Below are positions 50,557 through 59,578 of a stretch of DNA of 64,000 bases, piece by piece (position 1 is the stretch's first letter; each line of letters starts with the position of its first letter). The DNA comes from Lachnoclostridium sp. An181 (GTDB lineage Bacteria > Bacillota > Clostridia > Lachnospirales > Lachnospiraceae). Below the pieces are notes generated by a model. It searched no databases, had not been told where the DNA came from, and was given only the letters and a program-made list of their open reading frames with translations. The stretch lies in the NCBI RefSeq assembly GCF_002160325.1, contig NZ_NFKJ01000007.1, forward strand, positions 62,001 to 126,000. Direction: 5' to 3'. Both the position numbers and the translations under genes were made by a program.

Positions 50557-51927
50557 TTACATGAATCTTTTCAGCATCCACAAGTCTCCTTTTTTATGCG
50601 GCGCATACCGCATTGGAATATCCATGCGGAAGGATTTCTTCAACACACTCTTCTTGTGGGTAAATGTCTCAAATCCTGCCTTTCCATGGTAAGATCCCAT
50701 CCCGCTTGCACCCACTCCGCCAAACGGCAGCCGCACATTCGACAGATGGACGATCGTGTCATTGATACATCCTCCTCCAAAGGATAAGTGTTTTATAACT
50801 GCCGCACGCCGCCTTTTGTCCTTTGTAAAATAATACAATGCCAGCGGTTTCTGACCTGCACGCACAGAATAGATGACTTCCTTGATATCATAGTAGGACA
50901 AGATCGGCAAAATCGGCCCAAAGATCTCTTCCCTCATCACCGGGCTGTCCCATGTCACTTCATCCATGATAGTAGGCTCTATCTTCAAAGTTTCCTTCTT
51001 TCTTCGTCCTCCAAAAATAACTTTTCCGTCCACCATCAAGCCTTCCAGTCTTTCAAAATGTTTCGCATTGATGATCGATGGATAAGTCTCACTGCAGTGT
51101 GGTTTCTCACCATACATTTTACGGATATATTTCTCCATGGCCTTGATCAGCTTTTCCTTCACATTCCGATGTACCCAGATATAATCCGGCGCTACACATG
51201 TCTGGCCTGCATTCAAAAACTTCCCCCAGACGATTCTCTTTGCCGCTTTTTTAATATCCGCTGTCTCATCCACGATACAAGGGCTCTTCCCTCCAAGTTC
51301 CAGCGTAACCGGAGTCAGGTGCTCCGCAGCCTTCTTCATCACGTAGGACCCAACGGATTTACTGCCTGTAAAAAAGATATAATCAAACTTTTCTCCCAGG
51401 AGAAACTCATTTTCTTTTCTTCCTCCCTCAACCACTTTCACTTCATACGGCGCAAATACCTCTTCTGCCATCTTCCCAAGAAGTCTTGAGGTTGCAGACG
51501 CATAAGCGGATGGTTTTAAGACAACACAATTTCCCGCAGCCACTGCCTCTGCCAGCGGAATCACAGAAAGCTGGAACGGATAATTCCACGGTGCCATGAT
51601 CAGCACAACTCCGTACGGTTCCCTGTAAATATAGGAGACAGACGGAAACTGGGTCATGGGAGTTTTCACCTTTTTAGGCGCACTCCATCTTTTTATATTT
51701 TTCAGGATATAGCGCAGTTCCTCCTTTACAACCCCAATTTCAGTCATATAGGTTTCAAATTCCGGCTTGTTTAAATCTTCCTTCAGTGCTCTCAAAATGT
51801 CTTTTTCATGTTCCTCTATCCACTGATAGAGCATATTCAGTTTTCGGATCCTTTCCAAGACAGGTTTTGTCCTGCCTGTCTGAAAATATCGTTTCTGTCT
51901 TTTTATCACTTTCTGGTATTCGTTCAT
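50557..51927 (-). CDS. Class 3-type aldehyde dehydrogenase
   Basis: This 456-aa NAD(P)-dependent enzyme oxidises aldehydes to acids. It shows MAPWNYPFQLSVIPL, VLKPSAYA, the catalytic Glu in LELGGKSP (about 205) and catalytic Cys in NAGQTCVAPDY (about 240), then EEIFGPILPI and the class 3 C-terminus with PFGGVGASGMGSYHGKAGFETF. I place the start at 51927 (MNEYQKVI), which matches the family N-terminus; an ATG 14 codons upstream overlaps the previous gene. Lack of an N-terminal extension fits a soluble enzyme. It is the last gene of a three-gene transcript. Confidence 0.94.
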   Translation of the reverse strand: MNEYQKVIKRQKRYFQTGRTKPVLERIRKLNMLYQWIEEHEKDILRALKEDLNKPEFETYMTEIGVVKEELRYILKNIKRWSAPKKVKTPMTQFPSVSYIYREPYGVVLIMAPWNYPFQLSVIPLAEAVAAGNCVVLKPSAYASATSRLLGKMAEEVFAPYEVKVVEGGRKENEFLLGEKFDYIFFTGSKSVGSYVMKKAAEHLTPVTLELGGKSPCIVDETADIKKAAKRIVWGKFLNAGQTCVAPDYIWVHRNVKEKLIKAMEKYIRKMYGEKPHCSETYPSIINAKHFERLEGLMVDGKVIFGGRRKKETLKIEPTIMDEVTWDSPVMREEIFGPILPILSYYDIKEVIYSVRAGQKPLALYYFTKDKRRRAAVIKHLSFGGGCINDTIVHLSNVRLPFGGVGASGMGSYHGKAGFETFTHKKSVLKKSFRMDIPMRYAPHKKGDLWMLKRFM

Positions 51928-51940
51928 ACTGGTCACTCTT

Positions 51941-52690
51941 CTATCCTTCAAATCCAGGTAATTCTCCATTTGTTACATATCCTCTCTCCAGTGCATCTGC
52001 TCTGAGTACAGAATACAGCTCCGCTACCGTTGCTTCCTTGTACGGTTTTACAAAGAACCATCCCGCGATTCCGCATGTTAAAATACTTGCAAATTCCCAT
52101 CCAAGGAAAGACAAGTCGAGGAGAAATACTTCCATCTTTTGCCCCATCATCATCTGTCTGCTCAGCCAAAAAGCCCTCTCCCTGTTCATATACGGATTCT
52201 CCGCCAAAATATAAGGGATCATCCTGTACTCATAAGATTTTATGATTCCCGGAACGATCAAAAGCAGCGTCCACAGAGCAATGAACAGACGCCTTAAAAA
52301 CTGCACCCAAACCACATTCATATAACGCCCATTCATAAACCCATATCCCAGTCTGCCAAGGGATGCATATTCCTTCCTGTTCTCCATAAAAAAACGATTG
52401 GAACCAACCTCAATCACATTTTTCACAAATATATTCAGCACTGCAGCTGCAAAAAAGATCACAATGGCAATGGTCAGATCAACCAACAGTTCTAAAAAGT
52501 TATGAACCACGAAAAATCTTATGCCGTTAAAAATCTCCTGCACAGACTTGCTCTGCCACAGATCATCCCACCTGTTTTCTATTTGAAATCCTGCCAAAAA
52601 GTAAAAAATAGCTGCCACTGCCACTGCATTCCAATAATTTCTCTGAAATGCTGTGCGCGCACGGCGTTTTATATCTGCTCTATACCACAT
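51941..52690 (-). CDS. DUF975-family membrane protein
   Basis: This 249-aa membrane protein has about five helices. The DUF975 pattern is clear: IKRRARTAFQRNYWNAV at the N-terminus, GSNRFFMENRKE in the middle, then IPGIIKSYEYRMIPYILAENP and the late WEFASILTCGIAGWFFVKPYKEAT. Members are common in Firmicutes and their function is unknown. It lies between the PHP protein and aldehyde dehydrogenase genes in one operon. Confidence 0.87.
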   Translation of the reverse strand: MWYRADIKRRARTAFQRNYWNAVAVAAIFYFLAGFQIENRWDDLWQSKSVQEIFNGIRFFVVHNFLELLVDLTIAIVIFFAAAVLNIFVKNVIEVGSNRFFMENRKEYASLGRLGYGFMNGRYMNVVWVQFLRRLFIALWTLLLIVPGIIKSYEYRMIPYILAENPYMNRERAFWLSRQMMMGQKMEVFLLDLSFLGWEFASILTCGIAGWFFVKPYKEATVAELYSVLRADALERGYVTNGELPGFEG

Positions 52691-52706
52691 ATCTTTTGCT
52701 CCTGTC

Positions 52707-53534
52707 CTAAATTTTCTTTCGTTTTAAATATGGCATCTCAATCGGGTCGATCGGATCCACCGGATTTTCAACCTTACCTTTTTTCTTTCTGCTGCGCCTT
52801 TTTAAAAGTTCTCCGCCGCGGTTATAAAACCAGAAAGAATAGGTGAGTATTTTTCCCGCTTTTCCCATCTTCTCCCTTGTCGTCTTTGTATAAAACTCTC
52901 CGTCTGCCTTTGACACCTCTTTTTTCCGAATCAGCTCGATCAGCTCTGTCTCGCACGTGACTGTCTGCGGCAGGATCGTATATCCCATCCCCACACACTC
53001 ACGCTTGTGGGCATCACTTCCGCCAACACCCGGTTTCTGATATTTGTTCGCCATCTTTACTGTCGCCTCATTTGACTTTTGTGACTCACATGCATTGAAC
53101 GTCTCCATAAAGTCGAAACGTTTGATCAATTCCGGGCTTTTATAAAACCGTTTTGTATTAACAAAGCTCTGGTACTTTTCTCCATTTGGATGCGCCGGGC
53201 CCAAAATTCCTCCGTTTTTGTGTACAAAATCAATGAGCACAGCCAACGGCATACCTCTAAGCTCCATCAGTCTCATCTTGACTCCCTGAGGAAGGATGAC
53301 AAGCATGTGTCCGGCATCTCTTGTATCATACTCAATCCCTTTGAGCACCACAAAATCTGTATGCCTTCTTCCCTTGACATATTTCTTCCAATAGCGGTAA
53401 CCATTATATGTGTTATGGTCCGTGACAACCATTCCCTGAAAACCTTTCTCTTTCAGAATGGTGATGTACTCTTCAATCCCCACCTTGCTGTCAACAGACC
53501 CTTCTTTTACATGACAATGCATATCTATCTTCAC
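52707..53534 (-). CDS. PHP-domain metal-dependent phosphoesterase
   Basis: This 275-aa protein carries the PHP metal-site motifs: HCH (DMHCH, residue 5-7), TDHNTYNG, the glutamate in GIEYD, LGPAHPNG and GGSDAH near residue 180. The basic C-terminus (RRSRKKKGK) is unusual for small-molecule PHP enzymes and may bind polyanions or the membrane surface. It starts at a GTG after GGGGG and has a consensus promoter. Its substrate is not evident; histidinol phosphatase is unlikely as no his genes are near. Confidence 0.87.
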   Translation of the reverse strand: MKIDMHCHVKEGSVDSKVGIEEYITILKEKGFQGMVVTDHNTYNGYRYWKKYVKGRRHTDFVVLKGIEYDTRDAGHMLVILPQGVKMRLMELRGMPLAVLIDFVHKNGGILGPAHPNGEKYQSFVNTKRFYKSPELIKRFDFMETFNACESQKSNEATVKMANKYQKPGVGGSDAHKRECVGMGYTILPQTVTCETELIELIRKKEVSKADGEFYTKTTREKMGKAGKILTYSFWFYNRGGELLKRRSRKKKGKVENPVDPIDPIEMPYLKRKKI

Positions 53535-53569
53535 ATTCAGAACCCCCTTTCACAGCAGATGTTTTTTTT

Positions 53570-53598
53570 ATTATACAACGTTCCCGCCAAAACGGCAA
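53570..53598 (-). promoter_or_regulatory. Promoter of the PHP-DUF975-aldehyde dehydrogenase operon
   Basis: Minus strand: TTGCCG (53593-53598), 17-base spacer, TATAAT (53570-53575). Confidence 0.75.
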
Positions 53599-53616
53599 AC
53601 AATACCACCGGATTAA

Positions 53617-53656
53617 ATAAAAAGCGGATATGAATCTGTACTGATCCACATCCGCC
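53617..53656 (-). terminator. Terminator after the 236-aa membrane protein gene
   Basis: The stem GCGGATGTGGATC / GATTCATATCCGC with a short loop is followed by TTTTTATTT on the minus strand. Confidence 0.85.
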
Positions 53657-53665
53657 TCAATTTAC

Positions 53666-54376
53666 TCAATTTGCACCTGTTTTTTCTTCTGTGTCGGCAC
53701 TGCCCCTCTTCTGTCCGTCCTCCAGATCCAATATCATTGTTCTAGCTGCCTCCACATCATTTTCAACGGACACCTTTGCTTTAATGTCTTCTGCTGTCCT
53801 GACATCCTGCCGGCTTTTTTTGCGGCCTTCGATTATAAACTGTACTGCCATCCCTGCGGCAGCGAGAACAATCCAAAGTATACCGATCCATATTGGACTT
53901 TCCACATGAAGTAATTCCATGCCTGCCCTTGCTGTCATTAGGCCCCCAAACAGTGCTGTCGTGATAATCGATACAGGTTCCGCAAATTTCAAACCAACCA
54001 TTCCCACGATCACCCCTAAACCTGCGCCAATGATAAGCGCCGGCAGGGAATCCATCCCTGCGATAGAAATGCAGATCGCGCAGACAGTTTCCAAACAAAA
54101 AAGGAAGATTCCTGCCACATATGATTTAAAAGCAATGATACCAAACACCACTGCCAAGACCACTCCCGCAGCCAGCATGATTCCTTCCGGAAACTCGGCA
54201 GATTTCAAAATCCATTCTCCGCCGATGATTCCTGCGGCAACGCCTCCTGCGATGACCCAGAACCGGTAAATTTTAGCTCCGAACCCCCCTGTTGCAATTC
54301 CAGCCACAACTAAGACTGCAAGGGCCGGTATTTTCACCGTCTCCAGCATCTGCATTGCTTGATTTGTAAATTCCAT
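53666..54376 (-). CDS. Polytopic membrane protein, TMEM198/DUF4203-like
   Basis: This 236-aa protein has about seven closely packed, Gly/Ala-rich hydrophobic segments (residues 15-185) and a charged cytoplasmic tail of about 45 residues. The periodic glycine-rich helices resemble the TM198-like family, but I cannot confirm this from motifs alone. It lies 31 bases after the DUF6465 gene with GGGGAGAGG before the ATG, so the two are likely co-transcribed. No function is known. Confidence 0.75.
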   Translation of the reverse strand: MEFTNQAMQMLETVKIPALAVLVVAGIATGGFGAKIYRFWVIAGGVAAGIIGGEWILKSAEFPEGIMLAAGVVLAVVFGIIAFKSYVAGIFLFCLETVCAICISIAGMDSLPALIIGAGLGVIVGMVGLKFAEPVSIITTALFGGLMTARAGMELLHVESPIWIGILWIVLAAAGMAVQFIIEGRKKSRQDVRTAEDIKAKVSVENDVEAARTMILDLEDGQKRGSADTEEKTGAN

Positions 54377-54407
54377 TGTCCTCTCCCCGTATCATCTGTT
54401 TCGAGTC

Positions 54408-54830
54408 TTAAAATTCTACGTGTCCGGCATCTGTGCCATTGATCACATAATATACTGCATTGTCTTCCGGTTTTACGTATAAATCCATAGACTTGATATC
54501 AGACACTTTATTTTTGCCTTTTGTCCATACTTTCTTTACAGCTGCAATCATATCTTTGGTATCAACCTGTTTTCCCTGATATTCTACAATAACCTTCTGT
54601 TTGATTTCTTTCTTTGTAGCTGCTCTTTTTACAGTTTTCTTTGTCTCAGCTACTGCTTTTACTGCTGCTGCTTTTGTGCTGGCTGTTGCTTTCTCAGCAG
54701 CAGCTTTCACTTCAGGTACTGCTTTTTGTGCAGCCTCTTTTACTTCCTCTACTTTTTCTTTAACGCTTTCCGCAGTCTTTCCCATTGCAAGTTTCGTTTC
54801 CTGTTTTTTCATCTGTCTTTTTGTTGCCAT
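54408..54830 (-). CDS. DUF6465-like protein with Ala/Lys-rich N-terminus
   Basis: This 140-aa protein has a low-complexity, Ala/Lys/Glu/Val-rich N-terminal half (about residues 15-75, predicted helical, resembling histone H1 tails or phasin helices). A compact C-terminal domain (about 76-140) with IVEYQGKQVDTKDM and DLYVKPEDNAVYYVING follows and is common in small clostridial proteins of unknown function. The N-terminal half could bind DNA, RNA or another polyanion. A TATAAT -10 box lies about 60 bases upstream and the ribosome binding site is CAGGGGGC. Confidence 0.8.
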   Translation of the reverse strand: MATKRQMKKQETKLAMGKTAESVKEKVEEVKEAAQKAVPEVKAAAEKATASTKAAAVKAVAETKKTVKRAATKKEIKQKVIVEYQGKQVDTKDMIAAVKKVWTKGKNKVSDIKSMDLYVKPEDNAVYYVINGTDAGHVEF

Positions 54831-54840
54831 AATAATTGCC

Positions 54841-55438
54841 CCCTGATAAATTGTTAATAATTGTTTATACCAGCTTATTATAGCACATTCCAGTGAAAAA
54901 GTAGATTCTTTTTTGTATTCTTCATAAATTCTTCAAATATTTCCATCTAAATATGATGAGTACCCATTTTTGTCTCTGAAAACAGCGATTTCTACCAAGA
55001 AAAATGGATATCAACTAATACATTTTACTAATTGATACCCACTTTTACACTGATTCTTCAATCATTCTTTTTACCTCTTCTACCATTATTTATATTGGTA
55101 TGCTGCTGATCCTTCCTGGCGGTCTGTACCTCCTTTTCTTTTAAAATTTAAAGTCAAACTAACGTTTTTGGTGGTCCGTACCTTCCTTTCATCAGTTTTC
55201 CAAACCAAAGATTTTTACTTTGTGTTTGTCTTCTTTATGTTTATATATTAACCGAAAACACTATTTTTGTCAATATTTATTTTAATTATTTTTTATTTTT
55301 CTGTTATATTTTATTAACAATCTATTTTATCAACTATCACTCTATTTTTTGTAATTATTATCCTTCATTTTCATCACTTGACATTTTTCCCATTTTAAGA
55401 AATACTGGACTAAGAAAAAAATAGGAGGCTTGACAAAC
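54841..55438. other. AT-rich 600-bp intergenic region between divergent genes
   Basis: The minus-strand side holds the DUF6465 promoter (-10 TATAAT near 54879). In the middle are a hairpin (TATCAA...TTGATA arms, about 55009-55038) and a CCATTTTT...AAAAATGG inverted pair (about 54964-55005). An imperfect direct repeat is listed separately. The plus-strand side, about 55200-55430, is very AT-rich with several -10-like hexamers, so one promoter for the aminotransferase cannot be chosen. No conserved gene is visible; a 12-codon reading frame starts within the direct-repeat area. Confidence 0.5.
55117..55191 (-). repeat. Imperfect direct repeat pair in the intergenic region
   Basis: Two copies of about 22 bases, minus-strand consensus GAAArGrAGGTACrGACCrCCA, lie at about 55117-55140 and 55170-55191, some 52 bases apart. 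Each contains a Shine-Dalgarno-like GGAGG/GGAAGG core. No function is evident. Confidence 0.5.
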
Positions 55439-55439
55439 T

Positions 55440-56606
55440 ATGACACAAGTAAACTACGTAGAACGAAAACATACGGACTGTGAAAAATGGGATGCACTCC
55501 CTGAGATATTCGGAGAAAACGATCTTCTGCCTATGTGGGTTGCGGATATGGATTTTCAGGCTCCGTCCTGTGTGCTGGACGCCCTTCACCAATACATTTC
55601 CCACGGCGTCTTCGGCTACTACAGGGTACCGGATTCCTACTATGATTCTTTTATAAAATGGGAGGAAAAGCACCACGGCTATCGGGTAGAAAAAGACTGG
55701 ATCCGTTTCTCTCCCGGGGTGGTTTCCGCATTTCACTGGATCATCCAGTTCATGACAAAACCATCTGACAAAGTCCTTGTCCTGACACCGGTCTACTATC
55801 CGTTCTTCCACGCAATCGAAAACAATGGCCGCAAACTGATCACCAGTGATTTACATAACGAAGGCGGAGTTTATACTGTTGACTTTGAAGATTTTGAAAA
55901 AAAGATTGTGGAAAACCACGTTTCTGCATTCATCCTATGTTCTCCGCACAACCCCGCAGGACGTGTGTGGACAAAAGAAGAACTGAAGACCATGTTTGAC
56001 ATCTGCAGAAAGCATCACGTATTCGTCATCTCCGACGAGATTCATCATGATCTGACCTTTTTCGGACATAAACACACCCCTTCTTTTAGTGTGGGAGACT
56101 ACCAGGATATGATGATCGCAATTACAGCGCCTTCCAAAACCTTCAATCTAGCCGGCTGCCAGAATTCCATTGTGCTCATACCAGACGATACACTTAGAAA
56201 AAAATGGGACGATTTTGTTCTTGGTATCCATGTCACAGAAGGAAACTCTTTTGGCTACATTGCCGCCAGGGCAGCCTATGAACACGGGGAAGAATGGCTC
56301 GACAATGTGCGCGGCATTGTCTCCGAAAACTACCTTTTCCTCAAAGAGGATCTGAAAAAAGAATTGCCGGATGTAGTTGTCTCTCCTCTGGAAGGGACCT
56401 ATCTTGCATGGATTGATTTTGCAAAATATCTGAAACCGGAAGAATTGAAACCATTCATGCAAAAAACATGCGGACTTGCTTTTGACTATGGTGACTGGTT
56501 TGGAAACGAATCTTATGGTACATTTGTCCGCATGAACCTGGCAACCTCACGGGAAAATGTAGCCCGCGCTGTTTCAGCCATCACCTCTTCTCTCAAAAAA
56601 AGTTAA
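55440..56606 (+). CDS. MalY/PatB-type pyridoxal-phosphate aminotransferase (probable C-S lyase)
   Basis: This 388-aa fold-type I PLP enzyme is close to PatB/MalY cystathionine beta-lyases: MWVADMDFQAP near residue 31, LCSPHNPAGRVW, SDEIHHDL, and the PLP lysine Lys233 in APSKTFNLAG. The end RMNLATSRENV fits the substrate-carboxylate arginine. It would cleave C-S bonds of cystathionine or cysteine, releasing a thiol or H2S, pyruvate and ammonia. AGGAGG precedes the ATG. It stands alone between a long AT-rich gap and a terminator. Confidence 0.92.
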   Translation: MTQVNYVERKHTDCEKWDALPEIFGENDLLPMWVADMDFQAPSCVLDALHQYISHGVFGYYRVPDSYYDSFIKWEEKHHGYRVEKDWIRFSPGVVSAFHWIIQFMTKPSDKVLVLTPVYYPFFHAIENNGRKLITSDLHNEGGVYTVDFEDFEKKIVENHVSAFILCSPHNPAGRVWTKEELKTMFDICRKHHVFVISDEIHHDLTFFGHKHTPSFSVGDYQDMMIAITAPSKTFNLAGCQNSIVLIPDDTLRKKWDDFVLGIHVTEGNSFGYIAARAAYEHGEEWLDNVRGIVSENYLFLKEDLKKELPDVVVSPLEGTYLAWIDFAKYLKPEELKPFMQKTCGLAFDYGDWFGNESYGTFVRMNLATSRENVARAVSAITSSLKKS

Positions 56607-56610
56607 AATA

Positions 56611-56646
56611 AAGAACGCTGCCGAACAAACGACAGCGTTCTTTTTA
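56611..56646. terminator. Bidirectional terminator between the aminotransferase and NhaC-like genes
   Basis: The stem GAACGCTGcCG/CGaCAGCGTTC has A-rich and T-rich flanks. The left end follows the aminotransferase stop; the right end reaches the NhaC-like stop at 56644. Confidence 0.92.
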
Positions 56647-58251
56647 ACTTTTCTGCAATTTACGGATCACTATCAGTGTTCCGACCATAAGTATAATCCC
56701 AATTGGAAGACATATCCATGCACTCTGCACAAATCCGGCAATAACGTAGGTGACAAAAGATACCCCTGCGCACGTCATTGCATACGGCAGCTGCGTGGAT
56801 ACATGATTGACATGGTCACACTGCGCACCTGCGGACGCCATGATCGTCGTGTCCGATATCGGCGAACAGTGGTCTCCGCACACTGCCCCTGCCATACATG
56901 CAGAGATGGAGATGATCATCAGCGTAGGGTTCGTGTCTTGGAACACGGCAACCACAATCGGAATGAGGATACCAAATGTTCCCCAGGATGTTCCGGATGC
57001 AAATGCAAGTCCTGCTCCCACAAGAAAGATGATCGCAGGCAAAAGGTTCAGAAGACTTCCTGCGCTGGATGTCATCGCATTTTCTACGAACACGGTTGCT
57101 CCCAAACTGTCTGTCATTGCCTTTAATGTCCACGCAAACGTGAGGATCAAAATAGCCGGCACCATGGCTTTGAAACCTTCCGGAAGGCATGCCATGCAAT
57201 CTTTAAATTTCATGACTCTGCGCACCAGATAAAGAAGTACAGTGATAAAAAATGCAAACAGGCTTCCAAGCGCTAGTCCCACAGATGCATTGCTCTGTGA
57301 AAAGGCTGTGATAAAATCAACCCCGTCAAAAAATCCTCCGGTATAGATCATCCCGATCACACAGCAGATGATCAAGGACAATATCGGAATTAGAAGGTCC
57401 ACCACATGCCCTTTTTTGGCAATGTCCGCCTTGTCTGAAGAGTAGCTCTGCTCTCCTGTAGTAAACAGATCACCGTTCATTGCATTTTGCTCATGCTTTT
57501 TCATCGGACCGTAATCCATCTTAAGTAAAACAAGCGAAAACATCATGACAATAGTAAGCAGTGCATAAAAATTGTACGGAATCGCACGGACGAACACGGA
57601 CAGCCCGTCCTCTCCTTCCACAAAACCTGCAACCGCAGCGGCCCAGGAAGAAATCGGAGCGATAATGCATACCGGAGCTGCAGTGGAATCGATTAAATAG
57701 GAAAGTTTTGCCCTGGACACATTATGCTTGTCCGTCACCGGCCTCATCACACTTCCCACGGTCAGACAGTTAAAGTAGTCATCAATGAAGATAAGCACGC
57801 CAAGCACGATCGTCACAAGCTGTGCTCCCACTCTTGACTTGATCTTCTTCCCTGCCCACTGTCCAAATGCAGCGCTTCCTCCGGCCTGATTCATCAAGCA
57901 CACCATTGTCCCCAATATCACAAGGAATACAAGGATCCCTACATTATTGGAGTCTGACAGTACACCGACAATCCCATCCTCCATCAGATGCAGGACGGTC
58001 TTCTCAAACGAAAAGTTAGCATAGAACAGCGCACCTACCAGGATCCCCACAAACAGAGAACTGTATACTTCTTTTGTAAACAGTGCAAGCGCAATGGCAA
58101 TGATCGGCGGCACAAGAGCCCAGAATGTTGCGTACATATCCGGTCTGTATACTTCTCCGGCATCTTTTGCAAACACAGTAAGGGACATCAGCACCACAAG
58201 CGCCATGAGCGCCACGATACCCGCCGTCAGTTTTCTTACAGAAAATTTCAC
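56644..58251 (-). CDS. NhaC-family antiporter, long form
   Basis: This 535-aa permease has about 12-13 helices, many more loops than the 427-aa homologue at 38125. Family motifs include IFIDDYFNCLTVGSVMRPVTDKHNVSRAKLSYLIDSTAAPVCIIAPIS and SGTSWGTFGILIPI, and the late CGDHCSPISDTTIMASAGA. These features fit members moving organic cations, amines or acids in exchange for Na+ or H+. I choose the GTG at 58251 with GAGAGGG about 10 bases upstream; an earlier GTG is less well spaced. It is transcribed alone. Confidence 0.88.
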   Translation of the reverse strand: MKFSVRKLTAGIVALMALVVLMSLTVFAKDAGEVYRPDMYATFWALVPPIIAIALALFTKEVYSSLFVGILVGALFYANFSFEKTVLHLMEDGIVGVLSDSNNVGILVFLVILGTMVCLMNQAGGSAAFGQWAGKKIKSRVGAQLVTIVLGVLIFIDDYFNCLTVGSVMRPVTDKHNVSRAKLSYLIDSTAAPVCIIAPISSWAAAVAGFVEGEDGLSVFVRAIPYNFYALLTIVMMFSLVLLKMDYGPMKKHEQNAMNGDLFTTGEQSYSSDKADIAKKGHVVDLLIPILSLIICCVIGMIYTGGFFDGVDFITAFSQSNASVGLALGSLFAFFITVLLYLVRRVMKFKDCMACLPEGFKAMVPAILILTFAWTLKAMTDSLGATVFVENAMTSSAGSLLNLLPAIIFLVGAGLAFASGTSWGTFGILIPIVVAVFQDTNPTLMIISISACMAGAVCGDHCSPISDTTIMASAGAQCDHVNHVSTQLPYAMTCAGVSFVTYVIAGFVQSAWICLPIGIILMVGTLIVIRKLQKS

Positions 58252-58442
58252 TATTAAACACACCCTCTCTTTTTCCTTTTCCAGCCATTCCTCTTCTTAA
58301 AAAACAACTATGGACGTTCCATTTTTTCATCTTTTTCGACAAATGTCAAGTCGTTTCTGTCATTATTCTATAAAGGCAGGCTCTTTTGTAAAATATGCAC
58401 GGAAGCATCTGTCAGAAATACATTGCACATTTGAAAACGATA

Positions 58443-58458
58443 TGTTACTTTAATAACA
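58443..58458. promoter_or_regulatory. Inverted repeat upstream of the G3E GTPase gene
   Basis: TGTTA-CTTTAA-TAACA is a perfect inverted repeat, 36 bases before the start codon, with TTGAAA a few bases upstream as a possible -35. The symmetry resembles metal-regulator operators such as Zur sites, but not closely enough to name one. Confidence 0.4.
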
Positions 58459-58493
58459 GTTTTGTTTATGACAGACAGAAAGAAGGTTTATAT

Positions 58494-59531
58494 ATGACAA
58501 AAGTAGACATTATATCCGGTTTTTTGGGAGCCGGAAAGACCACATTTATCAAGCAGCTTATATCCGATGTATTTCCCGGAGAAAAAATCGTTCTGATTGA
58601 AAACGAATTCGGAGAAATCGGCATTGACGGAGGATTTTTAAAAGAAGCTGGTATTGAGATTACAGAGATGAACTCCGGATGCATCTGTTGTACCCTTGTC
58701 GGAGACTTTTCTTCCTCTCTAAAAAAGGTAGTGGAAGAATATGCTCCGGCGCGTATCATCATCGAACCGTCCGGTGTCGGAAAACTCTCGGATGTGGCAA
58801 AAGCAGTGGAAGATGTGAAGGAGAGCTGCGGCATCACTCTAAACAGCAGGATCACTGTGGCAGATGCAAAAAAAGTTCGAATCTACTCAAAAAATTTTGG
58901 AGAATTCTACAACAATCAAATTGAGCACGCAGACACGATCGTTCTTAGCAGAACACAACTCATCTCCGAGGACAGGCTTTTGGAGGCAGTACACATCATC
59001 CGCGAAAAGAATCCTCACGCATCCATTATCACAACTCCATGGAGTGAACTGGATGGCGATGTGTTAAAAAGCGCTCTTGACCATTCCCACACAGCCACGG
59101 ATCTGATTTCTTCCGCCAAAACACCTCATCAGGAACATGCATGCTGTGGACATGCACATCACCATGAGCACAGTCATCATCATGAACACCACCATGACCA
59201 CGGTTCAGACTGTTCCTGCGGCTGTCACCATCACAAAGAAGGCCATCATCACGCGGACGACGTCTTCACAAGCTGGGGTATGGAAACTGCAAGAAAGTAT
59301 GAAAAATCTTTTCTGGAACAATGGCTTCATGAGCTTTCAGAAACAGAAACTTACGGTACGATCCTGCGCGCAAAAGGAATTGTCGCCGGAATGGACAATG
59401 ACTGGATGGAGTTTGACCTTGTGCCCGGGGAATATGAAATCCGCACCTGCCGGCCGGACTATACCGGCAAACTTTGCATCATTGGAACAAATCTTAACAC
59501 AAAGAAGCTACAAGAAATCCTTGGACTTTGA
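58494..59531 (+). CDS. CobW/G3E-family GTPase with His-rich metal-binding region
   Basis: This 345-aa metallochaperone-type GTPase has Walker A GFLGAGKTT (about residues 8-16), the CxCC metal motif at Cys63, Cys65 and Cys66, and Walker B IIEPSG near 85. Residues about 214-255 form a His/Cys-rich run (HEHSHHHEHHH-like, plus SDCSCGCHHH) before the C-terminal CobW-C domain. G3E proteins with such runs usually deliver zinc, sometimes cobalt or nickel. The chosen ATG (58494) follows AGAAGG and begins the conserved fold; the upstream 33 codons are unrelated. It forms a pair with the next gene. Confidence 0.93.
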   Translation: MTKVDIISGFLGAGKTTFIKQLISDVFPGEKIVLIENEFGEIGIDGGFLKEAGIEITEMNSGCICCTLVGDFSSSLKKVVEEYAPARIIIEPSGVGKLSDVAKAVEDVKESCGITLNSRITVADAKKVRIYSKNFGEFYNNQIEHADTIVLSRTQLISEDRLLEAVHIIREKNPHASIITTPWSELDGDVLKSALDHSHTATDLISSAKTPHQEHACCGHAHHHEHSHHHEHHHDHGSDCSCGCHHHKEGHHHADDVFTSWGMETARKYEKSFLEQWLHELSETETYGTILRAKGIVAGMDNDWMEFDLVPGEYEIRTCRPDYTGKLCIIGTNLNTKKLQEILGL

Positions 59532-59578
59532 TGCACTTACACTGATCTGAAAAATATGTTGGAAAGAAGGAAAACAAT

